Of a stretch of DNA of 64,000 bases, positions 15,449 to 24,178 are shown in pieces. Origin of the DNA: a virus; the IMG/VR virus record IMGVR_UViG_3300017729_000001, positions 26,430-90,429 of that record; one strand, given 5' to 3'. How positions within the stretch are numbered: the first letter of the stretch is position 1; each line of letters starts with the position of its first letter. The notes beneath the pieces were generated by a model. That model saw nothing but the letters and a program-made list of their open reading frames with translations. It had not been told where the DNA came from and searched no databases. The translations under genes were made by a program, and so were the position numbers.

Positions 15449-16515
15449 CCTCTCTCGTCAATTATTTGTTTATGCCTCGCTTTCATAATTAACTTTGTCA
15501 TAAGTGCTAACAATTTATCGCCATTCTCATATAACTCAAAAAGTGTTCTTTTACTTCTCCATTCCAACTTACCTTTGAAAGATAAAATTGTTTTGGTTTT
15601 TTGTTCTATTATTCCTTGCTCTATTCCAAAATCAATGTCCTCATCTGATAGAACTATTCCATGACCCAAAAGAATCATTATGTCAGTTTTTTTCCTAGAA
15701 CCAAAATCATTCTTAACAACTTTCACTCTACTTATTTGAGCCACTTCAACTTCATCTATTCTCTCATGACCTATCACAGCCATCTGTAATCTCAAGGTTG
15801 GAAAAAACTCAACCCACTTACCACCTCCTGAAGTTTTACCTCCCATTCCACTCATCTTATCATAAACGTGGTTCAGCATGATAAAGTGAATAGTTGTGTC
15901 GTACATTTCGGCAGTTATGAACTTGGCGAACATTTTTGCTTGTTTGGCAAACGCACCCATCTGGGCATGTTTTATTTCTCCTTGTTTACCTTTCTCCATA
16001 GCTTTCTCCATAGCTTTGGTATTAATCTCCATAGTGTCTAATTCAGCTTTAGCTAGTGTTGCTCCAAGTGAATCCCACATGAAATAGAAAGATGGTTCAC
16101 CCCATTCTTCTTCAGTGAATATTTCTTTAGTGTCGTTAATTATTTTCTTCACTTTCATGAACATATCCTCAACGAATCTTATTTTCAGTATCACAACTTT
16201 CTCTGGGTTGATGCCTAGCTTCAAGGCATACTCTTTATTATCTCTATTTTCAGATGATAGAATGACTGCTACTCCGTTCTCAGTACTATCTAAAAAGTAT
16301 TTCATCCCCAGCAAACCTAGAGTGGTTTTACCAGACCTAGATGGTCCAGCAATCTCTATCATTCCTGTTGGAAAACCTAGAACACCAAGGTTGTATTCTA
16401 ATTGTGGACTTCCAGTGAAAGCCCAACTTTTAATATCTTTGAAATTATCTTTGTCTGAGAATCTAATTACATCCTCATTATCGAATCTTTTGACTAACTT
16501 GTCTGCTATTCCCAT
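15445..16515 (-). CDS. RecA/UvsX-like recombinase
   Basis: 356 residues. Walker A is GPSRSGKTT at 57-65, within the usual RecA-fold context (GFPTGMIEIAGPSRSGKTT), and a Walker B-like strand YFMWDSLGATL follows near 147-157. A loop with SGMGGKTSGGGKW resembles the DNA-binding L2 region. The length fits T4 UvsX better than full bacterial RecA. It catalyses strand invasion for repair and recombination-dependent replication, loaded by a UvsY-type mediator onto DNA covered by the ssDNA-binding protein encoded just upstream. It starts 13 bases after the terminator T-run, so it may need its own promoter. Confidence 0.92.
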   Translation of the reverse strand: MGIADKLVKRFDNEDVIRFSDKDNFKDIKSWAFTGSPQLEYNLGVLGFPTGMIEIAGPSRSGKTTLGLLGMKYFLDSTENGVAVILSSENRDNKEYALKLGINPEKVVILKIRFVEDMFMKVKKIINDTKEIFTEEEWGEPSFYFMWDSLGATLAKAELDTMEINTKAMEKAMEKGKQGEIKHAQMGAFAKQAKMFAKFITAEMYDTTIHFIMLNHVYDKMSGMGGKTSGGGKWVEFFPTLRLQMAVIGHERIDEVEVAQISRVKVVKNDFGSRKKTDIMILLGHGIVLSDEDIDFGIEQGIIEQKTKTILSFKGKLEWRSKRTLFELYENGDKLLALMTKLIMKARHKQIIDERG

Positions 16516-16527
16516 ACTTGTATTTTT

Positions 16528-16561
16528 AAAAAAGGTGCCCAGAAATTAATCCAGACACCTT
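16528..16561 (-). terminator. Rho-independent terminator
   Basis: Minus-strand stem AAGGTGTCTGG with CTGGGCACCTT (11 pairs, three of them wobble), 8-base loop, then a T-run. It lies after the ssDNA-binding protein gene; the box ATAACAGTAA directly precedes the stem. Confidence 0.78.
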
Positions 16562-16574
16562 ACTGTTATGCTTA

Positions 16575-17750
16575 TTATTTACCTTTCAATCTTGCTCTTA
16601 TATCATCCATAGACATAGAACCAGATGTCTCTTGCTCATCTTCTTCATCCTCATCTTCATCCTCATCAGAATCAGCGTTGCGAATCGCATCGGCAATATC
16701 TTCATCACTCATAGACTTCTTAACAACAATATCTAGTTCTTCAGACTTGATATGCTTTTTAAGTTCCATTCTACTCATACCTGAGAATTCATCCCCATCC
16801 TCTTCAGAATCTTCATCCTCATCTTCCTCTTCATCTTCTTCCTCTTCTTCAACAACTGGAGCAGGCTTTTTTGACTGCTTTTTCGGTGCTGGCTTTTCAT
16901 CCTCATCCTCGTCATCCTCATCCTCAATTGCGTCATATTGACCTTTAACAGTCTCAATCGTATCTAACCAAGAATCATCATCGAACGCATCAACCTCAAA
17001 TTTAGCATCAAAGAACTTTAAACCCTCCAAAGCAGTTTCAAATTGACTCAATCCGTAAACTCCGACATACATTTCAGTAAGTGGTTTTGCTTGGTCAAAT
17101 AAATCTAAATCTGAATCACTGATAGCAATAGCTTTTTTACCAACTTGGACATCGTAAAAGTCTTCACCTTTCTTTTTATTAGGCTTTGAGTTGTATCTAA
17201 TTAACAACGGCAATCCGTCATCTACATCAGTGAATGGGTCAACCTCAATCGGCTCATCGTCATCCTCTACAAAAGTTGCTTTATTAATCGCATCACGAAC
17301 AGTCTTTTTAAACGCTAGCAATCCGAATTCATTACCATCTTTCTGAATCTTTACGGCATAAGCTATAAAGTGATGTTGAGCATTCAATCCATCTTTCCAA
17401 TGAGTCAATGCTTCAAGTGTATCTTTATCAGTAACATTCTTCTTACAGTAGTTTACATATTCCTGAATAATATCTCGTTTGGTTCCTCCATGTGCCCTAG
17501 AATCTAGCACAGTTCTTCTAATTTCTTCACCATCTTCATCTTCAAGAGTCAACCAATATCTCTTTCTCATGATATAATAGTCAGCTCCATCGTGAGGTGG
17601 TAAAAGTCTAAATTTGTTCGTTGCTCCCTCTTTTATCTCTAAAAAATCAGAGCCACCTTGATTAACACCAACCAAGGCATCTTCTTGTTGGACTTTTTTC
17701 TTCAGTGCTTCCAACTTAACTGGTTTGTACTTGTTTCTTAAATTCGCCAT
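16575..17750 (-). CDS. Single-stranded DNA-binding protein, gp32-like
   Basis: 391 residues from ATG 17750; a frame to 17786 exists, but MANLRNKYKPVKLEALKKK is the family-like start with a basic N-terminus as in T4 gp32. The core (about 40-270) has NKFRLLPPHDGADYYIMRKR and mixed strands. The last 110 residues are a highly acidic tail of Asp/Glu repeats interrupted by a Pro/Lys segment and a HeH/SAP-like helix pair (SRMELKKHIKSEELDIVVKK). Acidic tails of SSBs bind partner proteins. It is upstream of the UvsX-like gene and followed by a terminator, as expected for a protein needed in large amounts. I see no clear zinc motif as in T4 gp32. Confidence 0.82.
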   Translation of the reverse strand: MANLRNKYKPVKLEALKKKVQQEDALVGVNQGGSDFLEIKEGATNKFRLLPPHDGADYYIMRKRYWLTLEDEDGEEIRRTVLDSRAHGGTKRDIIQEYVNYCKKNVTDKDTLEALTHWKDGLNAQHHFIAYAVKIQKDGNEFGLLAFKKTVRDAINKATFVEDDDEPIEVDPFTDVDDGLPLLIRYNSKPNKKKGEDFYDVQVGKKAIAISDSDLDLFDQAKPLTEMYVGVYGLSQFETALEGLKFFDAKFEVDAFDDDSWLDTIETVKGQYDAIEDEDDEDEDEKPAPKKQSKKPAPVVEEEEEDEEEDEDEDSEEDGDEFSGMSRMELKKHIKSEELDIVVKKSMSDEDIADAIRNADSDEDEDEDEEDEQETSGSMSMDDIRARLKGK

Positions 17751-17778
17751 TTTATTTCGATTTTTATTAGTAACTATG

Positions 17779-18321
17779 TTAATCAATTTCGCCCTTTATT
17801 GCGCCATCTTTTATTTTGAAATATACATTATTCAGTTGCTGTTGAATAATCTTGTCATCAATGTCTCCTGTTCTCAAAGTCATACTCAACTTATCTAGCT
17901 TGTTTGACTTATCTCGTGCTGACTGATATATTGAATACATGTACTCTTTTTCTTTTTGTACATTCAACATTCTTTTTTTCTTAATCTTCCATTTAGCATG
18001 ATTAAGCATAGCTGAGTCAACCTCGTCAATAGTTGGTCTTTTTACTTTGCCTTTTTCATCACTGAAAGTTAATTCTTCACGCAACTCCTTTTTTAATTTA
18101 GCTTCAGTGATGCTTAAATCTAGTTTTGATTGTTGAAACTCATTATCCATATCGGCACATAACAATCCTAGCTTATTAACGACCACTGGAAAGGTGACAA
18201 GTTCCGCAACTAAATTATTGTAGTCAATGGATAATAACTTATCTAAGTCCACATCGTCAAACTCTTCTGTTCTAAAAAAGACAACCTTGTCTCCAATAGT
18301 GAATTTCATTTCTTTACTCAT
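17779..18321 (-). CDS. UvsY-like recombination mediator candidate
   Basis: 180 residues. A short beta N-terminus is followed by a long helical region (about 60-150): SKLDLSITEAKLKKELREEL, then a TIDEVDSAMLNHAKW turn, then KKKRMLNVQKEKEYMYSIYQ and SARDKSNKLDKLS. The helix, 'V..A.l.h..w', helix with Y..A..K...L..LS pattern resembles UvsY-like phage proteins that help UvsX displace the ssDNA-binding protein. Its place next to the gp32-like and UvsX-like genes supports this. Direct identity to T4 UvsY is not evident, so this is an inference. Confidence 0.55.
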   Translation of the reverse strand: MSKEMKFTIGDKVVFFRTEEFDDVDLDKLLSIDYNNLVAELVTFPVVVNKLGLLCADMDNEFQQSKLDLSITEAKLKKELREELTFSDEKGKVKRPTIDEVDSAMLNHAKWKIKKKRMLNVQKEKEYMYSIYQSARDKSNKLDKLSMTLRTGDIDDKIIQQQLNNVYFKIKDGAIKGEID

Positions 18322-18346
18322 CTTCTTTTATTTTAGTCTTTTGACA

Positions 18347-18607
18347 TTACTCAATTTTTTCCTTTTTTGAAGAATCTTGATTCATATCAATCATTCGCTC
18401 CAAATAGTCTTTCGCCTTTAATAAGTCTGTCAGATTGTGACCTTTGGTTGAGTTGGGTCTTGTAAACCTGTCCAGGTATCTTTTAACATTTTCAGAACAC
18501 CATATGTCACCACGTTCTTTACTTATTCTGTAGTTGGTTGATATCTGGTCGAACTCTCTTGGTCCATACTTACTTCTGTTTGATTCATTTAATTCCTTAA
18601 CGTCCAT
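18347..18607 (-). CDS. DUF3310-like small protein
   Basis: 86 residues. The C-terminal part (WCSENVKRYLDRFTRP, then DLLKAKDYLERMI) follows the pattern of DUF3310: a Cys-x-x-hydrophobic-K-Y-hydrophobic-R helix, a charged loop, and a DL.KA..YLE.hI helix. These small phage proteins are sometimes called nucleotide kinases but their activity is not established. It overlaps the HD nucleotidase gene upstream by 11 bases, which fits nucleotide metabolism. Confidence 0.6.
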   Translation of the reverse strand: MDVKELNESNRSKYGPREFDQISTNYRISKERGDIWCSENVKRYLDRFTRPNSTKGHNLTDLLKAKDYLERMIDMNQDSSKKEKIE

Positions 18608-19232
18608 ATTTTGTATAATTTAATGATGAAATATCTACAAGCACTTGTTCTTCAAACTTGCCTCTTTCTTTTAGAGCCTTAAAACACTTGCCTGATGCTT
18701 CTCTTATTTTCTCGACACAATAATCAAACTCCTTGTATAAATCTTTATTGCCCAATGTTATTTCTTTTTTTACATAGAATAACATAGATAACCAATCAGC
18801 CAATTTTACGATGGTTTTAACCACTGGGTCATTATCTCCTAGCAGATACGACTTCAGCATATTGTTAGTTGGACTAAACTCCTTGAATTTAGTGCTTACC
18901 ATATGGTGACAATAGTCATCAATCATTTCTTTTATCTTGTGTCCGTTGTACTTATTGTACTTCACATTATGGGTAATGTCGCCTGAGAACATTTCATCGA
19001 AATCGTGAAATATCGCATATGTAGTTACATCCAATTTTAGCTTTTCTTCACCCTCTGGAAACATCTCTTCAACAAGTATTCTGGAGAACCAAGACACTAT
19101 AAAGGAATGGTGAGCAACTGACTCGTTGTTTATCCTATTCAATCCATTCCACCTTACTAAATTATTCAACTGGTCGTAATCAGCGTCAGTGAATATGTCG
19201 TCAAAAATATTATTCATAATTTTAATTGTCAT
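18597..19232 (-). CDS. HD-domain 5'-deoxynucleotidase, YfbR-like
   Basis: 211 residues (206 if the ATG at 19217 is used). It shows the YfbR layout: RW at 27-28, ESVAHHS with His41/42, FHDFDEMFSGDITHNVKY with the HD pair His76-Asp77 and Glu80, and a distal Asp in KLADWLSML. YfbR enzymes remove phosphate from deoxynucleoside 5'-monophosphates; a phage copy would help shape the dNTP pool together with the thymidylate synthase family protein upstream. The ATG at 19232 overlaps the polymerase stop by 11 bases. Confidence 0.83.
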   Translation of the reverse strand: MTIKIMNNIFDDIFTDADYDQLNNLVRWNGLNRINNESVAHHSFIVSWFSRILVEEMFPEGEEKLKLDVTTYAIFHDFDEMFSGDITHNVKYNKYNGHKIKEMIDDYCHHMVSTKFKEFSPTNNMLKSYLLGDNDPVVKTIVKLADWLSMLFYVKKEITLGNKDLYKEFDYCVEKIREASGKCFKALKERGKFEEQVLVDISSLNYTKYGR

Positions 19233-22200
19233 TTAATACTATTAACCTTGACTGCTTATTGAGCCATAGGTGATTATTTCCAGAGCCTTTTGCGTTTTTA
19301 TTTTTCTGATACTTATTGGATAAGGCAAATCCATTTATACAAAATAACAACTTCTTGGACAATAGTTCTTCAAAGTCATCACTCATACTTTCCCAAATTT
19401 CTCCGAACACTCCTAAAAATAAAAGCACGTTGTTATTCTCTACTGTTATCACAACTCTATAATTACCACTTGACTTTGTTCTGTTTACTTTTATTCCTTG
19501 AACCACTCCAGCCACTGTTAATGGTGTTCCATTTGTTTCTGGCTTCCAAGGTTTGCCCTCTCTAAAATCATTCAACTCAAAGTCTTTAGCAGTTGTGTAT
19601 GGATACTTTTTTAATTTGCTAGACTTCTTACGAATCATCGGCATAAAGTCCACATATCCAAAACCAGTCAACTCTCTCTGCTTAATGGCCCAGAACCAAT
19701 TATTGTTATCTTTGTCCTCAGATGGAAACCCTTCAATATACTTGTGACCAGCTAGTTCGCAATGTCTCAAAAGTATGTGCATTCTTTGCTTCACTTCTCC
19801 TATCTCACACCCATTTTCATCTCCTATCTCATCAAGTGCTCCAGCCATGATTAAATGTTGTACAACTCGCTTATTCACTTTTGACTTCGGCACTCTTTTA
19901 TAGAAATCTTCCAAGTCAAAAAACATACCATTCTTTTCCCTTTCTTCTAGTATGTTTTGAACAGCAATTTGCCCTACATTTTTAATTTTAGTAAGTGACC
20001 AATATATCGCATTACTATCAGAATCGGCAGTGAACTGAATATCCGACTTATTTATATCAGGTTGCTTTACTTTTATATCACCCCCAATTTTTTCAATCTC
20101 TGATAATCTATTAGGAATCTCAATTTTTTCATCGGCAAAGTTCAATGACGCTGTCCAAAACTCTAGTGGATATTTTACTTTTAAATATTGGCACCAATAT
20201 CCCATAAGTGAGTAAGCAGCAGAATGCGACCTGTTGAATCCATAGGCTGAAAATGCGTTTAGTTTGTCCCAAATATCATTAGCTTCATCAGTGGGGCATC
20301 CGTTTTCATTCGCACCCTTCAAAAACTTCTCTTTGGCACTTTGCATCTTCTTATGGTCGAACTTTTTTATGGCTGTCCTTAATTCATCTGCTTCAGCTAA
20401 TGTTAGTTTGCCTAACACGTTTACAGCTTGCATTATCTGTTCCTGATAGATATATAGTCCAAAGGTATTTTCAGTCACCTTATCCAACTTAAAATCATAA
20501 ATAGGTTCAAGTTTTCCGTGCTTAATATCTACGAACTTTTCATGTGCCCTACTATCCATTGGACCAGGTCTAAATAAAGCATTCATTGAAATCAAATCTT
20601 CAATACCATCTGGCCTCACTTTTTTAGAATAGTTTTTCAATCCTGACGTTCCAAACTGAAATACATCTTCGTTCCAACCTCGTTTGAAGAATCGCATGAC
20701 ATCCTTTTTATCAATAGGAATCTTATTCAAACTAACTTTCTTGCCCTTATTCTTTTCTATTTCTTTCAGAATGTACTTGAACTTATCTAGTTGTGCGATG
20801 CCCAAGATGTCCTCTTTTAAGAATCCAGCAGCATCAATGTATTTTCCCTCCCATTCTGATACTAACTGACCATCCATCATCTTAATAGGCATCCAATCAT
20901 GAATCTCCATCTTATTACCATCCCCATCGAATTTCGGCACGATTAAAACAGCTGATGGATGAATGGAACCAGACCTTGGTTGTCCAAGTGGTGCCTTTAT
21001 GGCTTCACAAATATCTATATTTTTCTGTACAAACTTCTTCAAGGAATCTTTACCAACGCAACTTTTAAATATATCAGACCACTCTGGGTTATGTGAGTCA
21101 GGAATTTCCCTTGTGGCAAAATTAACGTCATTAAAAGTCAACCCCTTTACTCTTCCAAAATCTTTTATAGCACTTTTAGTTTTTAGCCTTGTGTATGTTC
21201 CTATCGAACAAACATAATTCTTTCCATACTTTTCTTCAATATATCTCTTTACATCTTGTCTTCTCTTACCCTCAAAATCGACATCAATATCAGGCAAAGC
21301 ATCAGCCGACTTAGCACGCTCACCTGAAACCCTAGCTTTGTTAAGAAATCTCTCAAAAAGTAAATCATATTGAATAGGGTCAATTTCAATTATTCCTAGC
21401 AAATATGCTACTAATGAACCTCCAGCTGAACCCCTAGCTGGTCCAACTAGAATGTCTTGACTTTTAGCCCACTCAACAATATCCCAAAGAATCAAAAAGT
21501 AATCTATAAATCCAGCACCTTTGATTACATCATTTTCCTCATCCACCCTATCTAAATAAGCAGCACACTTTTCTGAGTCATCACCGAACTTCATTAAAAC
21601 CTTTTTTTGAAAGCCTTTCATGATTAAATCGTCATAAAGTTTTTCTGGGTCATCAACTTCAAATCTAGGCAACTTATGGTTACCTGTGTCAATCTGGTAG
21701 TTACAAGCATCAGCAATTACTCTAGTGTTTGCCAAACCTCTTATGACCAAATCAAATTTATCTGGACTTGAATTAAACATGGAAACAATTTTATCCACGA
21801 TATCATCAGCATCTTTAAAGTATTGGTCAACGCTATATGGAATGGCTTTTCTGTCTATCTTGTTCAAGTAATCTTTAGTTCCAAAATCTTGCTTCTCAAT
21901 ATAATAGGCATCACTTATCACGACAGGTTTGATTAACTTGCTGAAATTGTCAAAATAAGTCTTCAAATTATTCAAATTCATCAAATCTAATTTATCATCA
22001 TCGAACTCACTAAAATCAATCTGATAATATAAACCATTTCCGAAAAGTTTTTTGTACTTTTTTATGTATTTGATACCAGCTTTCTTGTCTCCACTTATCC
22101 TATTAAAATACCCTTGAGTTGGAAATACGCAAATAAGTCCTTCAGTTTTTTCAAGCAATATTTCTTCTGGAATGAATGAATCGAAATCTACATTTATCAG

Positions 22201-22839
22201 TTTAGATATGTTCAATAAGTTTCTCCAACCAACATAATTCTTGACATATAACTTTAAATCATAGGTGTTCTGGTATTCAGCTTTTTCATCATAGTCAATC
22301 GCAACCGAAATAGTTTGTCCATGTACACACTTGACTCCTTTCTTCTTAGCAGAAAGTTGTAATGGAAGTGTTCCAGCAAGTGTATTCTTTTCGCAAATTC
22401 CTACGACATCGTGATTAAAGAAAGAGCATTTATCAATCCACCTAGATGATTCACCTGAACCATTCAATAATTCATAGCCAGTGTGAACTCCTAGATTAAC
22501 GAACTTGAAATCAAATACGCTTTTATACTCTCCAATATTTATGAGGTCATTGAATACAGGCTCATATACGACATCTCCAGCCTCATCTCGCTTTTCTTCT
22601 AAAGGTGAATAATAGAATTTTGTCCCCCACTTAAAAACCACATGATTCAAATCATCTCTCTCATATAGTAATTCATCTTCATCATCACTAATTAGAAATT
22701 CAAAATCATCTCCAATTATCTTTCCATCAACTCCCTTTAAATATAACATCTTTCCAAAGCCTGGGACATCATAGATATTAGAGTAGTCAAGCTCATAATT
22801 TATGCCCCTAGACTTTAGCCATTCATTTAGTTCAATCAT
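19222..22839 (-). CDS. dnaE: DNA polymerase III alpha subunit-like (C-family) polymerase
   Basis: 1205 residues. An N-terminal extension of about 110 residues precedes a PHP domain that looks degenerate (NLGVHTGYELLNG where the family has HLHT...). The polymerase core has the two catalytic acids in PDIDVDFEG (about 515-520), GPARGSAGGSLVAY before it, and RPGPMDSRAHEKFV after it; the HhH region YGFNRSHSAAYS and a C-terminal OB-like region follow. This is a bacterial-type replicase in a phage that otherwise carries T4-like recombination genes. It overlaps the HD nucleotidase downstream and the thymidylate synthase gene upstream by 4 bases (ATGA). Confidence 0.95.
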   Translation of the reverse strand: MIELNEWLKSRGINYELDYSNIYDVPGFGKMLYLKGVDGKIIGDDFEFLISDDEDELLYERDDLNHVVFKWGTKFYYSPLEEKRDEAGDVVYEPVFNDLINIGEYKSVFDFKFVNLGVHTGYELLNGSGESSRWIDKCSFFNHDVVGICEKNTLAGTLPLQLSAKKKGVKCVHGQTISVAIDYDEKAEYQNTYDLKLYVKNYVGWRNLLNISKLINVDFDSFIPEEILLEKTEGLICVFPTQGYFNRISGDKKAGIKYIKKYKKLFGNGLYYQIDFSEFDDDKLDLMNLNNLKTYFDNFSKLIKPVVISDAYYIEKQDFGTKDYLNKIDRKAIPYSVDQYFKDADDIVDKIVSMFNSSPDKFDLVIRGLANTRVIADACNYQIDTGNHKLPRFEVDDPEKLYDDLIMKGFQKKVLMKFGDDSEKCAAYLDRVDEENDVIKGAGFIDYFLILWDIVEWAKSQDILVGPARGSAGGSLVAYLLGIIEIDPIQYDLLFERFLNKARVSGERAKSADALPDIDVDFEGKRRQDVKRYIEEKYGKNYVCSIGTYTRLKTKSAIKDFGRVKGLTFNDVNFATREIPDSHNPEWSDIFKSCVGKDSLKKFVQKNIDICEAIKAPLGQPRSGSIHPSAVLIVPKFDGDGNKMEIHDWMPIKMMDGQLVSEWEGKYIDAAGFLKEDILGIAQLDKFKYILKEIEKNKGKKVSLNKIPIDKKDVMRFFKRGWNEDVFQFGTSGLKNYSKKVRPDGIEDLISMNALFRPGPMDSRAHEKFVDIKHGKLEPIYDFKLDKVTENTFGLYIYQEQIMQAVNVLGKLTLAEADELRTAIKKFDHKKMQSAKEKFLKGANENGCPTDEANDIWDKLNAFSAYGFNRSHSAAYSLMGYWCQYLKVKYPLEFWTASLNFADEKIEIPNRLSEIEKIGGDIKVKQPDINKSDIQFTADSDSNAIYWSLTKIKNVGQIAVQNILEEREKNGMFFDLEDFYKRVPKSKVNKRVVQHLIMAGALDEIGDENGCEIGEVKQRMHILLRHCELAGHKYIEGFPSEDKDNNNWFWAIKQRELTGFGYVDFMPMIRKKSSKLKKYPYTTAKDFELNDFREGKPWKPETNGTPLTVAGVVQGIKVNRTKSSGNYRVVITVENNNVLLFLGVFGEIWESMSDDFEELLSKKLLFCINGFALSNKYQKNKNAKGSGNNHLWLNKQSRLIVLNDN

Positions 22840-24098
22840 AATTCACCTAATGGATATACAAGTTCTTCTTTTAAATCATCGTTCTGGAACTTAGCCGCAA
22901 AGAAATTCACAGCCAATGCCGTAATATCTAACGATGGAAAGAACATTGTGAGGTCTCCAATCTCCTTTATTTTATTAAATCTGAATTCATCCTTGGTTAT
23001 GATACGTTTTTTATCATCATTCAACAACTCTTTATAATGAAGATACAAATCAAGCAAATCATAAATCAAAGCAAAATACTTAGAAAACTCATTCAGTGAA
23101 TCGAAATCTGCTTTGGCCATTCTTTTCCCTGACTTTAAAGTATTGATGATTAAATCTATATATCCATCAACCTCGTGTAATCTACCTTCCACGCTTTCCA
23201 TATTGAACTTCATATCTATATGAGCTGGGTTGTAGCTATCGTACACGTCAGGAATATTATCTCCATCAGAAGCAAATTGCGTATGCTCATACATATTCAT
23301 AGCAATTTCATTCTCCGTGTAGAAATGAAGACTTTGAGAGTTGTGAGTTTGTGTTCCTAGCTTTAAGCCTAAAATATTAGACATAATCTCAGTAATAAAA
23401 CTAAACTGAAACACATTAGTTGGTAACCCCCAATGTAAGTCATTACTCCTATTCGCTATGGTAGTATGAAACTTGCCATCCCTAACTTTAATCATTACAA
23501 GGTCATTACATGGTATATCCTTGCTTTTAGTGCCCAAGTCAAGTTCCGTATTCCATATTGACATTACAGCACGTCTATCATTTGGGTTTTCGCTTAGCAT
23601 CTTCAATACTGTTAAAACTTGGTCTTCACCCTCCATCATCTGTTGAATATGGTGTCCTATATGTTCTGGTGCTCTTGCTTCTTCCTCAAAATTTAATTTA
23701 CCTTGAACTCCATCAGATGGATGAACATATCCTAATCTTGAATCAACTCCATAATGGCGCAATCTAAAACCATATGGCGCATGAAAAACTTTACCATCAT
23801 CTGAAAACTCTGACATCCTAGAATTAAACTTTTTTAGAAAGTCAACATCACGCTCACCTCTAAATATCCAAAGTGCTTCAGCCAATAAAAAGAAAATGTT
23901 GATATCTCTATTACTTGTGCCTACACATCTAGCATATGGATTTTTTAAAGTGGTCTTGAAATTTAGAACTTCTTTAGTTGGACCATATCTACTATCCTCA
24001 CTTTGTCCGTTCTCAATGACGTACTTATTAATTGCTGGGTAAACTTTTGAAAAGATAGGTGCTTTGACACTATCATTTAAAATCTGATTTGAACTCAT
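22836..24098 (-). CDS. thyA: Thymidylate synthase family protein
   Basis: 420 residues, longer than ThyA (about 265-300). Family motifs: NDRRAVMSIWN (172-183) for the phosphate-binding Arg pair, DIPCNDL with the nucleophile Cys197, ANRSNDLHWGLPTNVFQ (216-231), and HNSQSLHFY corresponding to the GD.H.Y motif. Asn228 in GLPTN matches the position that selects dUMP in thymidylate synthases; dCMP hydroxymethylases have Asp there. The residue after Cys197 is Asn rather than the usual His. It supplies dTMP or modified pyrimidine. It follows the terminator at 24126-24156 and is directly upstream of the polymerase. Confidence 0.85.
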   Translation of the reverse strand: MSSNQILNDSVKAPIFSKVYPAINKYVIENGQSEDSRYGPTKEVLNFKTTLKNPYARCVGTSNRDINIFFLLAEALWIFRGERDVDFLKKFNSRMSEFSDDGKVFHAPYGFRLRHYGVDSRLGYVHPSDGVQGKLNFEEEARAPEHIGHHIQQMMEGEDQVLTVLKMLSENPNDRRAVMSIWNTELDLGTKSKDIPCNDLVMIKVRDGKFHTTIANRSNDLHWGLPTNVFQFSFITEIMSNILGLKLGTQTHNSQSLHFYTENEIAMNMYEHTQFASDGDNIPDVYDSYNPAHIDMKFNMESVEGRLHEVDGYIDLIINTLKSGKRMAKADFDSLNEFSKYFALIYDLLDLYLHYKELLNDDKKRIITKDEFRFNKIKEIGDLTMFFPSLDITALAVNFFAAKFQNDDLKEELVYPLGEL

Positions 24099-24125
24099 AA
24101 TTATTTCTTTTCTTAATTAACGATG

Positions 24126-24156
24126 AAAAAAAAGGCATCCACTTGGGATGCCCTTT
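24126..24156 (-). terminator. Rho-independent terminator
   Basis: Minus-strand stem GGCATCC with GGATGCC (one extra C bulged), loop CAAGT, then eight T. It follows the acidic protein gene; an ATAGCAGTAA box precedes the stem. Confidence 0.82.
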
Positions 24157-24178
24157 ACTGCTATTAATAACCTCTCTT

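Noticed and set aside
16630-16925. Tandem TCATCC-like repeat
   Set aside because: It encodes the acidic Asp/Glu tail of the ssDNA-binding protein and reflects codon choice, not a separate repeat element.
16775-16957. 60-residue minus frame inside the acidic tail of the ssDNA-binding protein
   Set aside because: A shadow of Asp/Glu codon repeats; composition is only Met, Arg, Lys and Ser as expected from a shifted repeat.
22836-24098. dCMP/dUMP hydroxymethylase instead of thymidylate synthase
   Set aside because: Asn228 at the substrate-selecting position points to dUMP; a hydroxymethylase that uses dUMP is still possible, so the family-level name was kept.
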